DNA of 64,000 nt, taken from Kitasatospora sp. NA04385. GTDB lineage: Bacteria; Actinomycetota; Actinomycetes; Streptomycetales; Streptomycetaceae. Of this stretch, positions 53,698 through 61,537 are shown in pieces; position 1 is the stretch's first letter; each line of letters starts with the position of its first letter. The translations under genes were made by a program, and so were the position numbers. The notes below the pieces were generated by a model. It saw nothing but the letters and a program-made list of their open reading frames with translations, made no database searches and was not told the origin of the DNA. The stretch spans positions 411,276 through 475,275 of the forward strand of contig NZ_CP054919.1 in NCBI RefSeq assembly GCF_013364235.1, given 5' to 3'.

Positions 53698-55391
53698 CAG
53701 GCCGCCTCCCGCCCGGACGCGGCGGCCTCTGCGTGCTCGGTGTGCTCAGCAGACGCGGCGGAATCGGTGGGCTCGGCGGACGCGGCAAGCTCGGCGGGCT
53801 GCTCCTGCCAGGTGGCGGGGACGCGGACCAGCAGGGCGTCCGGGCGGGCGGTCAGGATCAGCGTCCGGCCGTCGCCGACCGGGTCGCCGTCGCACTCGCG
53901 CGGGTGGGCACGGTCGGCGGTCAGCTCGATCCGGCGGCCCCGGAAGTGCTCCAGCGGGGCGGCCGGGCCCTGGCGGCGGGTGCCGGTGAGCAGGGACAGC
54001 ACCGCCGTGCTCCAGCCGCGCGGCCCCTGCGGCTGGACCAGGACGAGGTCGAGCAGCCCGTCGTCGGGCACCGCGTCGGGCAGCAGGCGCACCCCGCCCT
54101 GGAGGGTGCCGACGTTGCCGACGACCGCGGTGCGGACCTGTCGGCGCACCGGCGGGGCGTCGTCCACGGTGACGGTCAGCGGGAAGCGCCGGTCGCGCAG
54201 GTGCCGGGCGGCGCCGACCAGGTAGGCGGGCCAGCCGAGGCGGCGCTTGAGGTCGCGGCCGGTGTCGGCCATCACGGCGGCGTCCAGGCCCATCCCGGCC
54301 ATCGTCGCGGCGGCCCGCACCGGCAGGCCGTCGCCCTCGGCGCGGATCAGGTCGATCCGGCGGGTGCGGCCGGTCAGGGCGGCGGTCAGGGCCGCCTCGG
54401 GGTCGGTGGGCAGGCCGAGGTTGCGGGCCAGCAGGTTGCCGGTGCCGCAGGGGACGACGGCCAGGGTAGCGCCGGTGCCGGCCAGGGTCTCGGCGCAGGC
54501 GGTGACGGTGCCGTCGCCGCCGCAGGCCGCCACCAGCAGGGCGCCGTCGGCGAGCGCCCGGGCGGCGGCGGCCCGGCCGCAGTCCTCGGCCGCGCCGGGC
54601 AGGCGCAGCGGCGGCGCGTACCCGTGGGCGACCAGGACCGCGGAGAGCCGTTCCAGCAGGGCGTCGTCCACCGACACCGGGTTGTGGACCAGGGCGGCGG
54701 GCGGGCGCGGCGGTGCGGCGGGGTCGGCCGGGGCGGGGCGTTCCCGGCGTTCCCGCACGGGCAGCGCGTGCGCCACCACCCACAGCGCGGCCGCGCCGTT
54801 GAGCAGGCCGAACAGCACGTCGGTGGGGTGGTGCATGCCGCGGTAGAGCCGGCTGGCGGCGACCAGCGCCGGCACCAGCCAGGCCAGCGCGCACAGCGGC
54901 ACCCGCCACCGTCCGCGCGTCCCGTACAGCGCGAGCAGGCCCAGGCCGCCGTACAGGGCGGTGGCCGCCCCGACGTGCCCGGACGGGAAGCTGGAGGTGG
55001 GCAGCGAGCCGTCCAGCCGGACGACGTCCGGGCGGGCCCGGTCCACCAGGTGGGCGGCCGACACGAACAGCACCGCCTGCAGGGTGACCGCCCCGGCGAG
55101 CAGTGCGGCCGGCCGCCACCGGTGCCGGAGCAGCAGCAGGAGGGCGGCCACCGCCGTCACCGCGACGATCGCGGGGGTGAAGGCGATCGTGGAGAGCCAG
55201 CCGCTCGCCGTGGTCAGGGCGGGGGTGCGGTGCGCGGCCAGCCAGCCGACCAGCCCCTTCTCGCCCGGGTCCCACCAGCCCGTCGGCGGATGGGTGATCA
55301 GCAGTCCCGCCGCGACCAGCGCCGTCCCCTGCGCGAGCGCCGCCACCACCGGTGCGACGTACGGCGGCACGCGCCCCTGAGTCCTCGTCAT
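53697..55391 (-). CDS. PAP2 phosphatase-diacylglycerol kinase fusion
   Basis: 564 residues. Residues 1-215 are a membrane PAP2 domain (VDRARPD, FPSGHVG, YRGMHHPTDVLFG). After a Pro/Ala linker, about 235-535 is a DAGK/YegS-type lipid kinase: LVHNPVSV, GGDGTVTACAETLAGTG (nucleotide site), PCGTGNLLARNLG, ECDGDPVGDG. It could interconvert lipid alcohols and phosphates at one site. ATG 55391; first gene of the operon. The short C-terminal tail is acidic. Confidence 0.92.
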   Translation of the reverse strand: MTRTQGRVPPYVAPVVAALAQGTALVAAGLLITHPPTGWWDPGEKGLVGWLAAHRTPALTTASGWLSTIAFTPAIVAVTAVAALLLLLRHRWRPAALLAGAVTLQAVLFVSAAHLVDRARPDVVRLDGSLPTSSFPSGHVGAATALYGGLGLLALYGTRGRWRVPLCALAWLVPALVAASRLYRGMHHPTDVLFGLLNGAAALWVVAHALPVRERRERPAPADPAAPPRPPAALVHNPVSVDDALLERLSAVLVAHGYAPPLRLPGAAEDCGRAAAARALADGALLVAACGGDGTVTACAETLAGTGATLAVVPCGTGNLLARNLGLPTDPEAALTAALTGRTRRIDLIRAEGDGLPVRAAATMAGMGLDAAVMADTGRDLKRRLGWPAYLVGAARHLRDRRFPLTVTVDDAPPVRRQVRTAVVGNVGTLQGGVRLLPDAVPDDGLLDLVLVQPQGPRGWSTAVLSLLTGTRRQGPAAPLEHFRGRRIELTADRAHPRECDGDPVGDGRTLILTARPDALLVRVPATWQEQPAELAASAEPTDSAASAEHTEHAEAAASGREAA

Positions 55392-55465
55392 GGCTCCCGT
55401 GTCCCCCGGAGCGGCGTTTTCATCCCTGCGTGATCGACTGCACCGCGATTGCCGCCGGTCGGCAG

Positions 55466-55490
55466 GCGTCGATCGCGGCGCAGCGGGTAA
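55466..55490 (+). promoter_or_regulatory. sigma-B-type promoter candidate for phospholipase D gene
   Basis: GCGT, 15 nt, GGGTAA, 43 bp before the start, in the 141-bp divergent region. Confidence 0.35.
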
Positions 55491-55532
55491 CCGAGCGCCC
55501 GCCACAGCCACCCGCCCCGGACGGAGCGACCC

Positions 55533-56780
55533 ATGACCACCGAGACCGCGCCCGATCCCGCCCCGGCCGCCGCCGCGCCCGCGCCCGCGCCGATAGCCGT
55601 GCCCGCTGCGGCAGCCGGGCCGTCGGAGGGCGGCCGGCTGCTGCGCCGCCGACTGGAGGGGCTGCTCGGCATCGCCGCGACCGAGGGGAACCTGCTGACG
55701 CCGCTGCGCAACGGCGACGAGATCTTCCCCGCCATGCTGGAGGCCGTCGACGGGGCGCGGCGGACGGTCGACCTGATGACGTTCGTCTACTGGCGCGGGG
55801 AGATCGCCCGGACCTTCGCCCGGGCGCTGGCTCGGAAGGCGGCGGAGGGCGTGCGGGTGCGGCTGCTGCTGGACGGGTTCGGCAGCCGGCTGATCGAGCC
55901 GGAGCTGATCGACCTGATGGAGGCGGCCGGCGTCCGGATCTCCTGGTTCCGCCGGCCGGTGCGGCTGTCGCCGTTCAAGCAGAACCACCGCTGCCACCGC
56001 AAGGTGCTGGTGGTGGACGGGCGGACGGCGTTCACCGGCGGCGTGGGCATCGCCGAGGAGTGGTGCGGCGACGCCCGGCACCCGGGCGAGTGGCGCGACA
56101 CCCACGTGCGGGTGACCGGGCCCGCCGTGGACGGCATCGCGGCGGCCTTCGCGCAGAACTGGGCCGAGTGCGCGCCCGGCACGCTGTACGACGCGGCGGA
56201 CCGGTTCGAGGAGCACGAGCAGCCGGGCGGCTCGGTGGTCCAGGTGGTCCGGGGTTCGGCGGCGGTCGGCTGGCAGGACCTGCAGACCCTGATGCGGGTG
56301 GTGATCTCCTCGGCCGAGCGGCGGCTGCGCCTGGCCACGGCGTACTTCGCGCCGGACGACTACTTCGTCGGGCTGCTGTGCGCCGCGGGCCGCCGGGGCG
56401 TGGCCGTCGACCTGCTGGTGCCGGGGCGGCACACCGACAAGCGGGTGTGCCAGCTGGCGGGCGAGCGCCACTTCGGGCGGCTGACCGCCTCGGGGGTCAC
56501 GGTCTGGCGGTACGAGCCGACGATGATGCACGCCAAGGTGCTCACCGTCGACGGGACGGCCGCGGTGGTGGGGTCGGCGAACTTCAACCGCCGCTCGCTC
56601 GACCACGACGAGGAGGTGGTGCTGGCCGTGGTGGACGAGGAGTTCACCGCCACCCTGGACCGGCACTTCGACGAGGACCTGGCGCGCAGCGAGGTCGTCA
56701 CCCCTGACCGCTGGCACCGCCGCGGCCCGGCCCGGCGCGCCCTGGAGGCGGCCACCGCGCCGATCCGGCACTTCCTCTGA
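55533..56780 (+). CDS. Phospholipase D/cardiolipin synthase-like protein
   Basis: 415 residues with two HKD motifs: HRKVLVVDGRTAFTGG (about 154) and HAKVLTVDGTAAVVGSANFNRRS (about 333). This is the phospholipase D superfamily, closest in layout to bacterial cardiolipin synthases but without the N-terminal membrane helices; the Pro/Ala N-terminus is soluble. Divergent from the lipid kinase operon, suggesting a shared role in membrane lipid remodelling. Confidence 0.9.
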   Translation: MTTETAPDPAPAAAAPAPAPIAVPAAAAGPSEGGRLLRRRLEGLLGIAATEGNLLTPLRNGDEIFPAMLEAVDGARRTVDLMTFVYWRGEIARTFARALARKAAEGVRVRLLLDGFGSRLIEPELIDLMEAAGVRISWFRRPVRLSPFKQNHRCHRKVLVVDGRTAFTGGVGIAEEWCGDARHPGEWRDTHVRVTGPAVDGIAAAFAQNWAECAPGTLYDAADRFEEHEQPGGSVVQVVRGSAAVGWQDLQTLMRVVISSAERRLRLATAYFAPDDYFVGLLCAAGRRGVAVDLLVPGRHTDKRVCQLAGERHFGRLTASGVTVWRYEPTMMHAKVLTVDGTAAVVGSANFNRRSLDHDEEVVLAVVDEEFTATLDRHFDEDLARSEVVTPDRWHRRGPARRALEAATAPIRHFL

Positions 56781-56860
56781 CCGGTGCGCCCGGCCCCGCC
56801 GGGCCGGTCCGGAGAATTCGGTCAACTCCCTTTCACCACAACGGGTTTCAGGACTTCGAG

Positions 56861-57148
56861 ATGGGCAAGGCGGCAGCCATGAGACGGACAACTTCGGTCA
56901 TATCGGTACTGGCCCACGCGCTCGCCGCGATCCTGGTGGTCTGGATCCTGCTGGACCTCTTCGACGCCAACCAGGGCAACGGCCTCGTCCACTGGTTCCA
57001 CACCGCCGCCGACTGGCTCTCCGGCTGGTCCCGCGGCCTGTTCACGGTGTCCAACCACACCGCGCAGGTCCTCCTCGACTACGGCATCCCGGCCGTGGTC
57101 TACGTCGTCATCGGCAACCTCGTCACCCGCAGCCGGGCCCTCGACTGA
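56861..57148 (+). CDS. Small membrane protein, unknown
   Basis: 95 residues from ATG 56861 (89 from ATG 56879). Two membrane segments (about 12-32 and 68-88) flank an extracytoplasmic loop FDANQGNGLVHWFHTAADWLSG. The layout resembles small actinobacterial membrane proteins found in stress regulons; I cannot name the family with confidence. Confidence 0.75.
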   Translation: MGKAAAMRRTTSVISVLAHALAAILVVWILLDLFDANQGNGLVHWFHTAADWLSGWSRGLFTVSNHTAQVLLDYGIPAVVYVVIGNLVTRSRALD

Positions 57149-57167
57149 GCCGGCCCGGAGCACCCGC

Positions 57168-57206
57168 AGTGAGTACCGGCAGTGAGTACCGGCAGTGAGT
57201 GTCGGC
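57168..57206 (+). repeat. 13-bp tandem repeat agtgagtaccggc, 3 copies
   Basis: Three units, the last with two changes, in the leader of the DUF1206 gene, 19 bp after the previous stop. Confidence 0.85.
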
Positions 57207-57230
57207 AAGGAACGAGCGAGGAGGACGTCG

Positions 57231-58034
57231 ATGGACTCGGACACGCGTGACGGCGCCGGGCTGGGCCGGGCGACCAGGGTCGCCGGCCGGTCGGGCTTCG
57301 TGGCCCGGGGCGTGGTCTACGCCCTGGTCGGGGTGCTGGCCCTGCAGATCGCCTTCGGGTCGGGCGGGGAGGACGCCGACCGGCAGGGGGCGCTGCACCA
57401 GATCGCGGTGCGGCCGTTCGGCGCGGTGCTGCTGTGGGTGCTGGCGGCCGGATTCGTCGGGATGGCCCTGTGGCGGGCCTCGACGGCGGTGTTCGGCGAG
57501 GCCGGGCAGAAGAAGACCGGTTCCCGGGTGCTGTCGGCCGGCCGGGCCGTGTTCTACGGTTTCGTGGCGTGGGGGACGGCCGCGTACGCGGCGGGTTCCG
57601 GCGGCGGGTCGGACAGCGACTCCACCTCCAAGGACTGGACGGCCACCACGCTGGGCTGGCCCGGCGGCCGCTGGCTGGTGGGCGCGGCCGGCCTGGTGCT
57701 GGCGGGGATCGGCACGGCGATCGCCGTGCGCGCCCTCCAGCGGCGCTTCCTGCGCAAGCTGGAGACCGGGACGATGCACCCGCGCACCCGGACCGCGGTG
57801 ACCGGGACGGGCATCTCCGGCAACGTGGCCCGCGGCGCCGTGTACGCCGCCGCCGGGGTGTTCGTGGTGACGGCGGCCGTCCGGTTCGACCCCGACCGGG
57901 CCCGGGGCATGGACGACACCCTGCGCTCCCTCGCGAGCAGCGCGGCGGGCCCGTGGCTGCTGGTCGTGGTCGCCGCCGGGCTGGTCCTGTACGGCGTGTT
58001 CTCGTTCGCCTCGGCGCGCTGGCGCCGGTTCTGA
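57231..58034 (+). CDS. DUF1206 family membrane protein
   Basis: 267 residues with six hydrophobic segments arranged as three similar two-helix units, each beginning with a pattern like RSGFVARGVVYALVGVLAL or SGNVARGAVYAAAGVFVV: DUF1206. ATG 57231 has gaggagg about 7 nt upstream. Function unknown. A 12-bp hairpin follows. Confidence 0.9.
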   Translation: MDSDTRDGAGLGRATRVAGRSGFVARGVVYALVGVLALQIAFGSGGEDADRQGALHQIAVRPFGAVLLWVLAAGFVGMALWRASTAVFGEAGQKKTGSRVLSAGRAVFYGFVAWGTAAYAAGSGGGSDSDSTSKDWTATTLGWPGGRWLVGAAGLVLAGIGTAIAVRALQRRFLRKLETGTMHPRTRTAVTGTGISGNVARGAVYAAAGVFVVTAAVRFDPDRARGMDDTLRSLASSAAGPWLLVVVAAGLVLYGVFSFASARWRRF

Positions 58035-58088
58035 CCCCCGCTCCCCCGCGTCCCCGCTCCCCGGACCGGAGCGGATCGAGCCGGCAGC

Positions 58089-58117
58089 GCGCCGGGCCCG
58101 TACGTCGGGCCCGGCGC
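58089..58117. terminator. Hairpin terminator after DUF1206
   Basis: GCGCCGGGCCCG and its complement with a 5-nt loop (58101-58105), 55 bp after the stop. Confidence 0.75.
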
Positions 58118-58305
58118 ACTGCGTCGTGCCGCCGTCCCGCCGTCCCGCCGTACCGTCGTCCCGGGCCACCAGCGGGTGCGGACCGGGGCTCGCGGCCGGA
58201 CCCTGGTGTGGGCGCGGGCCGGACCGGGCAGCCGCGCGGGCAGGACGCGGACGGTCACGGGCCGCGGCACCGGCGGTGCGCGTCCACTGGAGGAAGGTGG
58301 GCACC

Positions 58306-59409
58306 ATGGCCAGGCCGGTGTGGAAGGGAACGCTGACGTTCGGGCTGGTGAGCCTGCCCGTGGCGCTGTACCCGGCGACCGAGTCGCACGCGGTGCGCTT
58401 CCACCAGTTGCAGCGCGGCACCACCGACCGGGTGCGGCAGCGGCGGGTGAACGAGCGCACCGGCGAGGAGGTGCCCTTCGAGGACGTGGTCAAGGGCTAC
58501 GAGCTCGCCGAGGGCCGGTACGTCGTCGTGGAGCCCGCCGAGCTGGAGGAGCTGGCCCCCGGGCGGTCCCGGACCATCGAGATCGGCGGCTTCGCCGACC
58601 TCGCGGAGATCGACCCGGTCCTCTTCGACAGGACGTACTACCTGGGCCCGGCCGATCCGGCGACCACCCGGGTCTACCAGCTGCTGGTCGAGGCGCTCGC
58701 GCACTCCGGCCGGGCCGGGATCGCCGTGTTCTCGATGCGCGGCCGGGAGTACCTGACCGCGGTCGACTCCACCGGTGGACTGCTCGAACTGCGCACCCTG
58801 CACTGGTCCGACGAGCTGCGCGACCCGCAGCAGGAGGTGCCCGACCTGCCCTCCCGGCGCAAGGACTTCAACCGGACCGAACTCGCCACCGCCGAGCAGC
58901 TGATCGACATGCTCGCCGTCGACTGGGACCCGGACGACTACCGCGACACCCACGAGGAACGGGTCCGGGCGCTCGTCGAGGCGAAGGCCGAGGGCCGGGA
59001 GATCCCGCTGTCCGCCGGGGCGGAACCCGAACCCACCGACCTCACCGACCTGGTGGACGTGCTGCGCCGCAGCCTGGAGCAGGCCCGGGCGAAGGGCGGC
59101 GCGGCGGCAGGCCGCGGGCGGGGCGGCGGCCGGGCGAAGGCGGCCCCGGCGGCGAAGGCGGTGAGGGCGGCCCCGAAGCCCGCCGCGCAGGCTGTGAAGT
59201 CGGTGAAGGCCGTGAAGCCGGTGAAGGCCGTGAAGCCGGCGGAGCCCGCCGCGGCCGTGGAGGACCTCGGCTCGCTCAGCAAGGCCGAGCTCTACCGGCG
59301 GGCCGCCGCGCTCGGCATCCCGCACCGGTCCACCATGACCCGCGACCAGTTGCAGTACGCGCTGAAGGCCGCCGCCCGCCCGCGCCGGAACCTCGGGCGG
59401 GCGTCCTGA
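58306..59409 (+). CDS. ku: Non-homologous end joining protein Ku
   Basis: 367 residues. MARPVWKGTLTFGLVSLPVALY, FHQLQRGTTDRVRQRRVNE, GYELAEGRYVVVE and EQLIDMLAVDWDPDDYRDTH are typical of bacterial Ku, a homodimer that rings DNA ends and recruits LigD. The core ends near 270. A Lys/Ala-rich linker (KSVKAVKPVKAVKPAEP) then leads to a C-terminal SAP/Rho-N-like segment LSKAELYRRAAALGIPHRSTMTRDQL, a likely extra DNA-binding module. ATG 58306 follows ggaggaagg. No ligD is adjacent. Confidence 0.95.
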   Translation: MARPVWKGTLTFGLVSLPVALYPATESHAVRFHQLQRGTTDRVRQRRVNERTGEEVPFEDVVKGYELAEGRYVVVEPAELEELAPGRSRTIEIGGFADLAEIDPVLFDRTYYLGPADPATTRVYQLLVEALAHSGRAGIAVFSMRGREYLTAVDSTGGLLELRTLHWSDELRDPQQEVPDLPSRRKDFNRTELATAEQLIDMLAVDWDPDDYRDTHEERVRALVEAKAEGREIPLSAGAEPEPTDLTDLVDVLRRSLEQARAKGGAAAGRGRGGGRAKAAPAAKAVRAAPKPAAQAVKSVKAVKPVKAVKPAEPAAAVEDLGSLSKAELYRRAAALGIPHRSTMTRDQLQYALKAAARPRRNLGRAS

Positions 59410-59472
59410 GCCGGCGGGGGCGCGCCGCACCGGCGTCCCGGGATTCCCGGAGGTGATATCCGGGGCTTTTCG

Positions 59473-59498
59473 GCGTTCATCCCGAATCGACCGGGTAG
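59473..59498 (+). promoter_or_regulatory. sigma-B-type promoter candidate for DUF6479
   Basis: GCGT, 16 nt, GGGTAG, 57 bp before the start. Confidence 0.35.
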
Positions 59499-59554
59499 GC
59501 GCTCGGGGTCACGGGTCCGTCGGAACGGGCCCGTCCGAGCAGAAGGAGCAGGTC

Positions 59555-59806
59555 ATGACGGTCGACGCGGTACTGGCAGCGGAGTCGAGCGGCCCGTCCC
59601 TCCTGGTGGTCATCATTCCGGCGCTGATCATCGCCGTGCTGCTGATCGGGGCGTTCTTCTGGGGCAGCCGTCGGTGGAACCGCCGCCGCGCCCCGGGCGG
59701 GCCGGGCCCGACCGGGCAGGGGGCCGACTCCTGGCGCACCCCGGAGGGCGAGGGGCCGGGGCGGACCGCCCCCCGGCACGAGCCGGACGAGCCGTTCGAA
59801 CGCTGA
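59555..59806 (+). CDS. DUF6479 family small membrane protein
   Basis: 83 residues from ATG 59555 (aaggag upstream). One membrane helix (LLVVIIPALIIAVLLIGAFFWGSRR, about 17-40) and a hydrophilic tail ending GRTAPRHEPDEPFER. This fits DUF6479. Function unknown. The next 227 bp to the regulator carry no recognisable gene. Confidence 0.82.
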   Translation: MTVDAVLAAESSGPSLLVVIIPALIIAVLLIGAFFWGSRRWNRRRAPGGPGPTGQGADSWRTPEGEGPGRTAPRHEPDEPFER

Positions 59807-60033
59807 CCGAGCCCGTGCGCCAGGCCCTGGAAGGCTGATGAAGATCTTGGTCTGATCCGGGTCACCGCCGTCGGGGGGTGGCCCGGATCTGCCGGGTGGT
59901 GCCGGTGTGGGCGAGTCCGAGGTTGAGGATCGCGCCGGTGCTCCGGCCCCGCCCCCCGGGACCCGCACCTCTCCCCCGGTCCTCGCCGAACACGCCCTGC
60001 GCGTCGAGGAGGCCGGGGGTCGGGCGGGTCCGC

Positions 60034-61239
60034 TCAGAGCATCCCGGCGAGCCGCGCCTCGGCGCTGTCCAGCGCCATCCGCACCGCGCCCAGGACCACC
60101 GCGTTCTCCCCCAGGTTCGACATCCGCAGCTCGCACGGCGCGAGCAGCAGCGGTTCCAGGTGCCGGCGCACGGCGTCGACCAGCACGTCCCCGGCGCGGG
60201 CCAGGCCGCCGCCGATGACGACCTGGCCGGGGTCGAACAGCAGCAGGTAGGCGGCCAGCCCCCGGGCGAAGCGGGTGGCGACCCGGTCGACGACCTCCAG
60301 AGCCGACGGGTCACCGGCGCGGGCCGCGTCGAACAGCGGTCTGAGATCCTCGTCCGCCGTCAGCCGGTGGCGCAACGCGCTGCCGCAGCCCTGGAGCGCC
60401 AGCCGCCGGATCTCACCGGCCCCGGCCAACCGCTCGAACGGTCCGAGGCCGTCGCTGATCCCCGGCGGCGGGTCGTCGACGGGGGTGACCAGGTCGAGGA
60501 AGCCCAGCTCGCCGGCCGCCGAGGAGGCACCCCGGTACGGCTTGCCGTCGATGACCAGGCCTGAGCCGACGCGCTCGCCCCAGTGCACGTACAGGAGGTT
60601 GGGGCTGGTCTCGCCGCGCCACTGTTCCGCGCGCACCGCCAGGTTGACGTCGTTGTCGATCACGACCGGGCAGCCCAGCCAGGAGCGGAGGCCGGCCAGC
60701 ATCGGCAGCCCGGTCCAGCCCGGGATGCTCGGGGCCAGGACGACCTCGCCCCGGTCGTGGTCGACGATGCCCGGCGTTCCCACGCCGACGGCCCACAGGC
60801 CGGTCGGCGGGATGTCCGCCTCCGCGGCGGCTTCGCCGAGCGCGGTGCGCAGCACCCGTACCAGTTTCGCGCCCGTCGGGTCCCGGGGTGTCGCGAAGCG
60901 GCGCTGCGCGCGGACCGTTCCGGCCAGGTCGGTGATGGCCAGGGCCATCGTGCGCGGTCCGATGTCGATGCCGGCCACGTGCCCCACGTCCGCGCGGAAG
61001 CGGACCCGGACGGCCGGCCGGCCGATCTGCGCGGACTCGGCGCCGAGGTACTCCGCCACCGAGCGCTCGGCCAGGGTGTTGAGCGCCCGCGTCACGGCGG
61101 GGCGGGACAGGCCGGTCGCGGAGACGAGGTCGGAGACGCGCGGAGTCGGGTCGTCGGCTTCGCGCAGCGCGTTCAGGACGGCCGCGGTGTTCATCTGCCG
61201 CAGGACGTGGGGGCCGGTTGCGGCGAGGTCGGACGACAT
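60034..61239 (-). CDS. ROK family transcriptional regulator
   Basis: 401 residues from ATG 61239 (ggag 11 nt upstream; ATG 61257 is the alternative). N-terminal winged HTH (about 15-75, VSDLVSATGLSRPAVTRALNTLAE), then a ROK sugar-kinase-like fold: AGIDIGPRTMALAITDLAG, GVGTPGIV, VIDNDVNLAVRAEQ, SAAGELGFLD. The usual ROK zinc motif (CGQ/CGxxGC) is absent or reduced. Divergent from the GH89 gene, so probably its sugar-responsive regulator. Confidence 0.92.
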   Translation of the reverse strand: MSSDLAATGPHVLRQMNTAAVLNALREADDPTPRVSDLVSATGLSRPAVTRALNTLAERSVAEYLGAESAQIGRPAVRVRFRADVGHVAGIDIGPRTMALAITDLAGTVRAQRRFATPRDPTGAKLVRVLRTALGEAAAEADIPPTGLWAVGVGTPGIVDHDRGEVVLAPSIPGWTGLPMLAGLRSWLGCPVVIDNDVNLAVRAEQWRGETSPNLLYVHWGERVGSGLVIDGKPYRGASSAAGELGFLDLVTPVDDPPPGISDGLGPFERLAGAGEIRRLALQGCGSALRHRLTADEDLRPLFDAARAGDPSALEVVDRVATRFARGLAAYLLLFDPGQVVIGGGLARAGDVLVDAVRRHLEPLLLAPCELRMSNLGENAVVLGAVRMALDSAEARLAGML

Positions 61240-61308
61240 GGGTTTCGCGCACTCCATTCCGGCGGGTCGGGGCACGGATGCTGACGGCCCGCATCACGGT
61301 ACCGGGTC

Positions 61309-61337
61309 TTGACAGCGGCCCGACACACTTGGACTAT
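61309..61337 (+). promoter_or_regulatory. Promoter and operator-like repeats of GH89 gene
   Basis: TTGACA (61309-61314), 17 nt, GACTAT (61332-61337): the best housekeeping-type promoter in the window. It is followed by ctaacggttcattactaat (61338-61356), which with the preceding ACTA holds two TTAG-type half sites on the minus strand; a plausible ROK operator overlapping the start of transcription. Confidence 0.6.
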
Positions 61338-61537
61338 CTAACGGTTCATTACTAATGGCTCGGGCTCTTGCACACCCCCGTCAATCCGCAAGGGCCCCTT
61401 CCGGCGTGCCCGCTCCACCGGCTCAGACGGTCCGCCCGGCCCGGGAGTTCCGTCACCGCCGCCTCGCTTTCGCACCCCCGTGGCCATCGCGTCGCGCCCC
61501 TCCCATCTCGCCCCATCCGAACTGTCACGGAGGCGTC

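Noticed and set aside
59807..60033. Possible remnant of a transposase or other broken gene (minus strand, reading GAILNLGLAHTGTTRQIRA)
   Set aside because: No recognisable domain, no terminal inverted repeats and no target duplication; too short to call.
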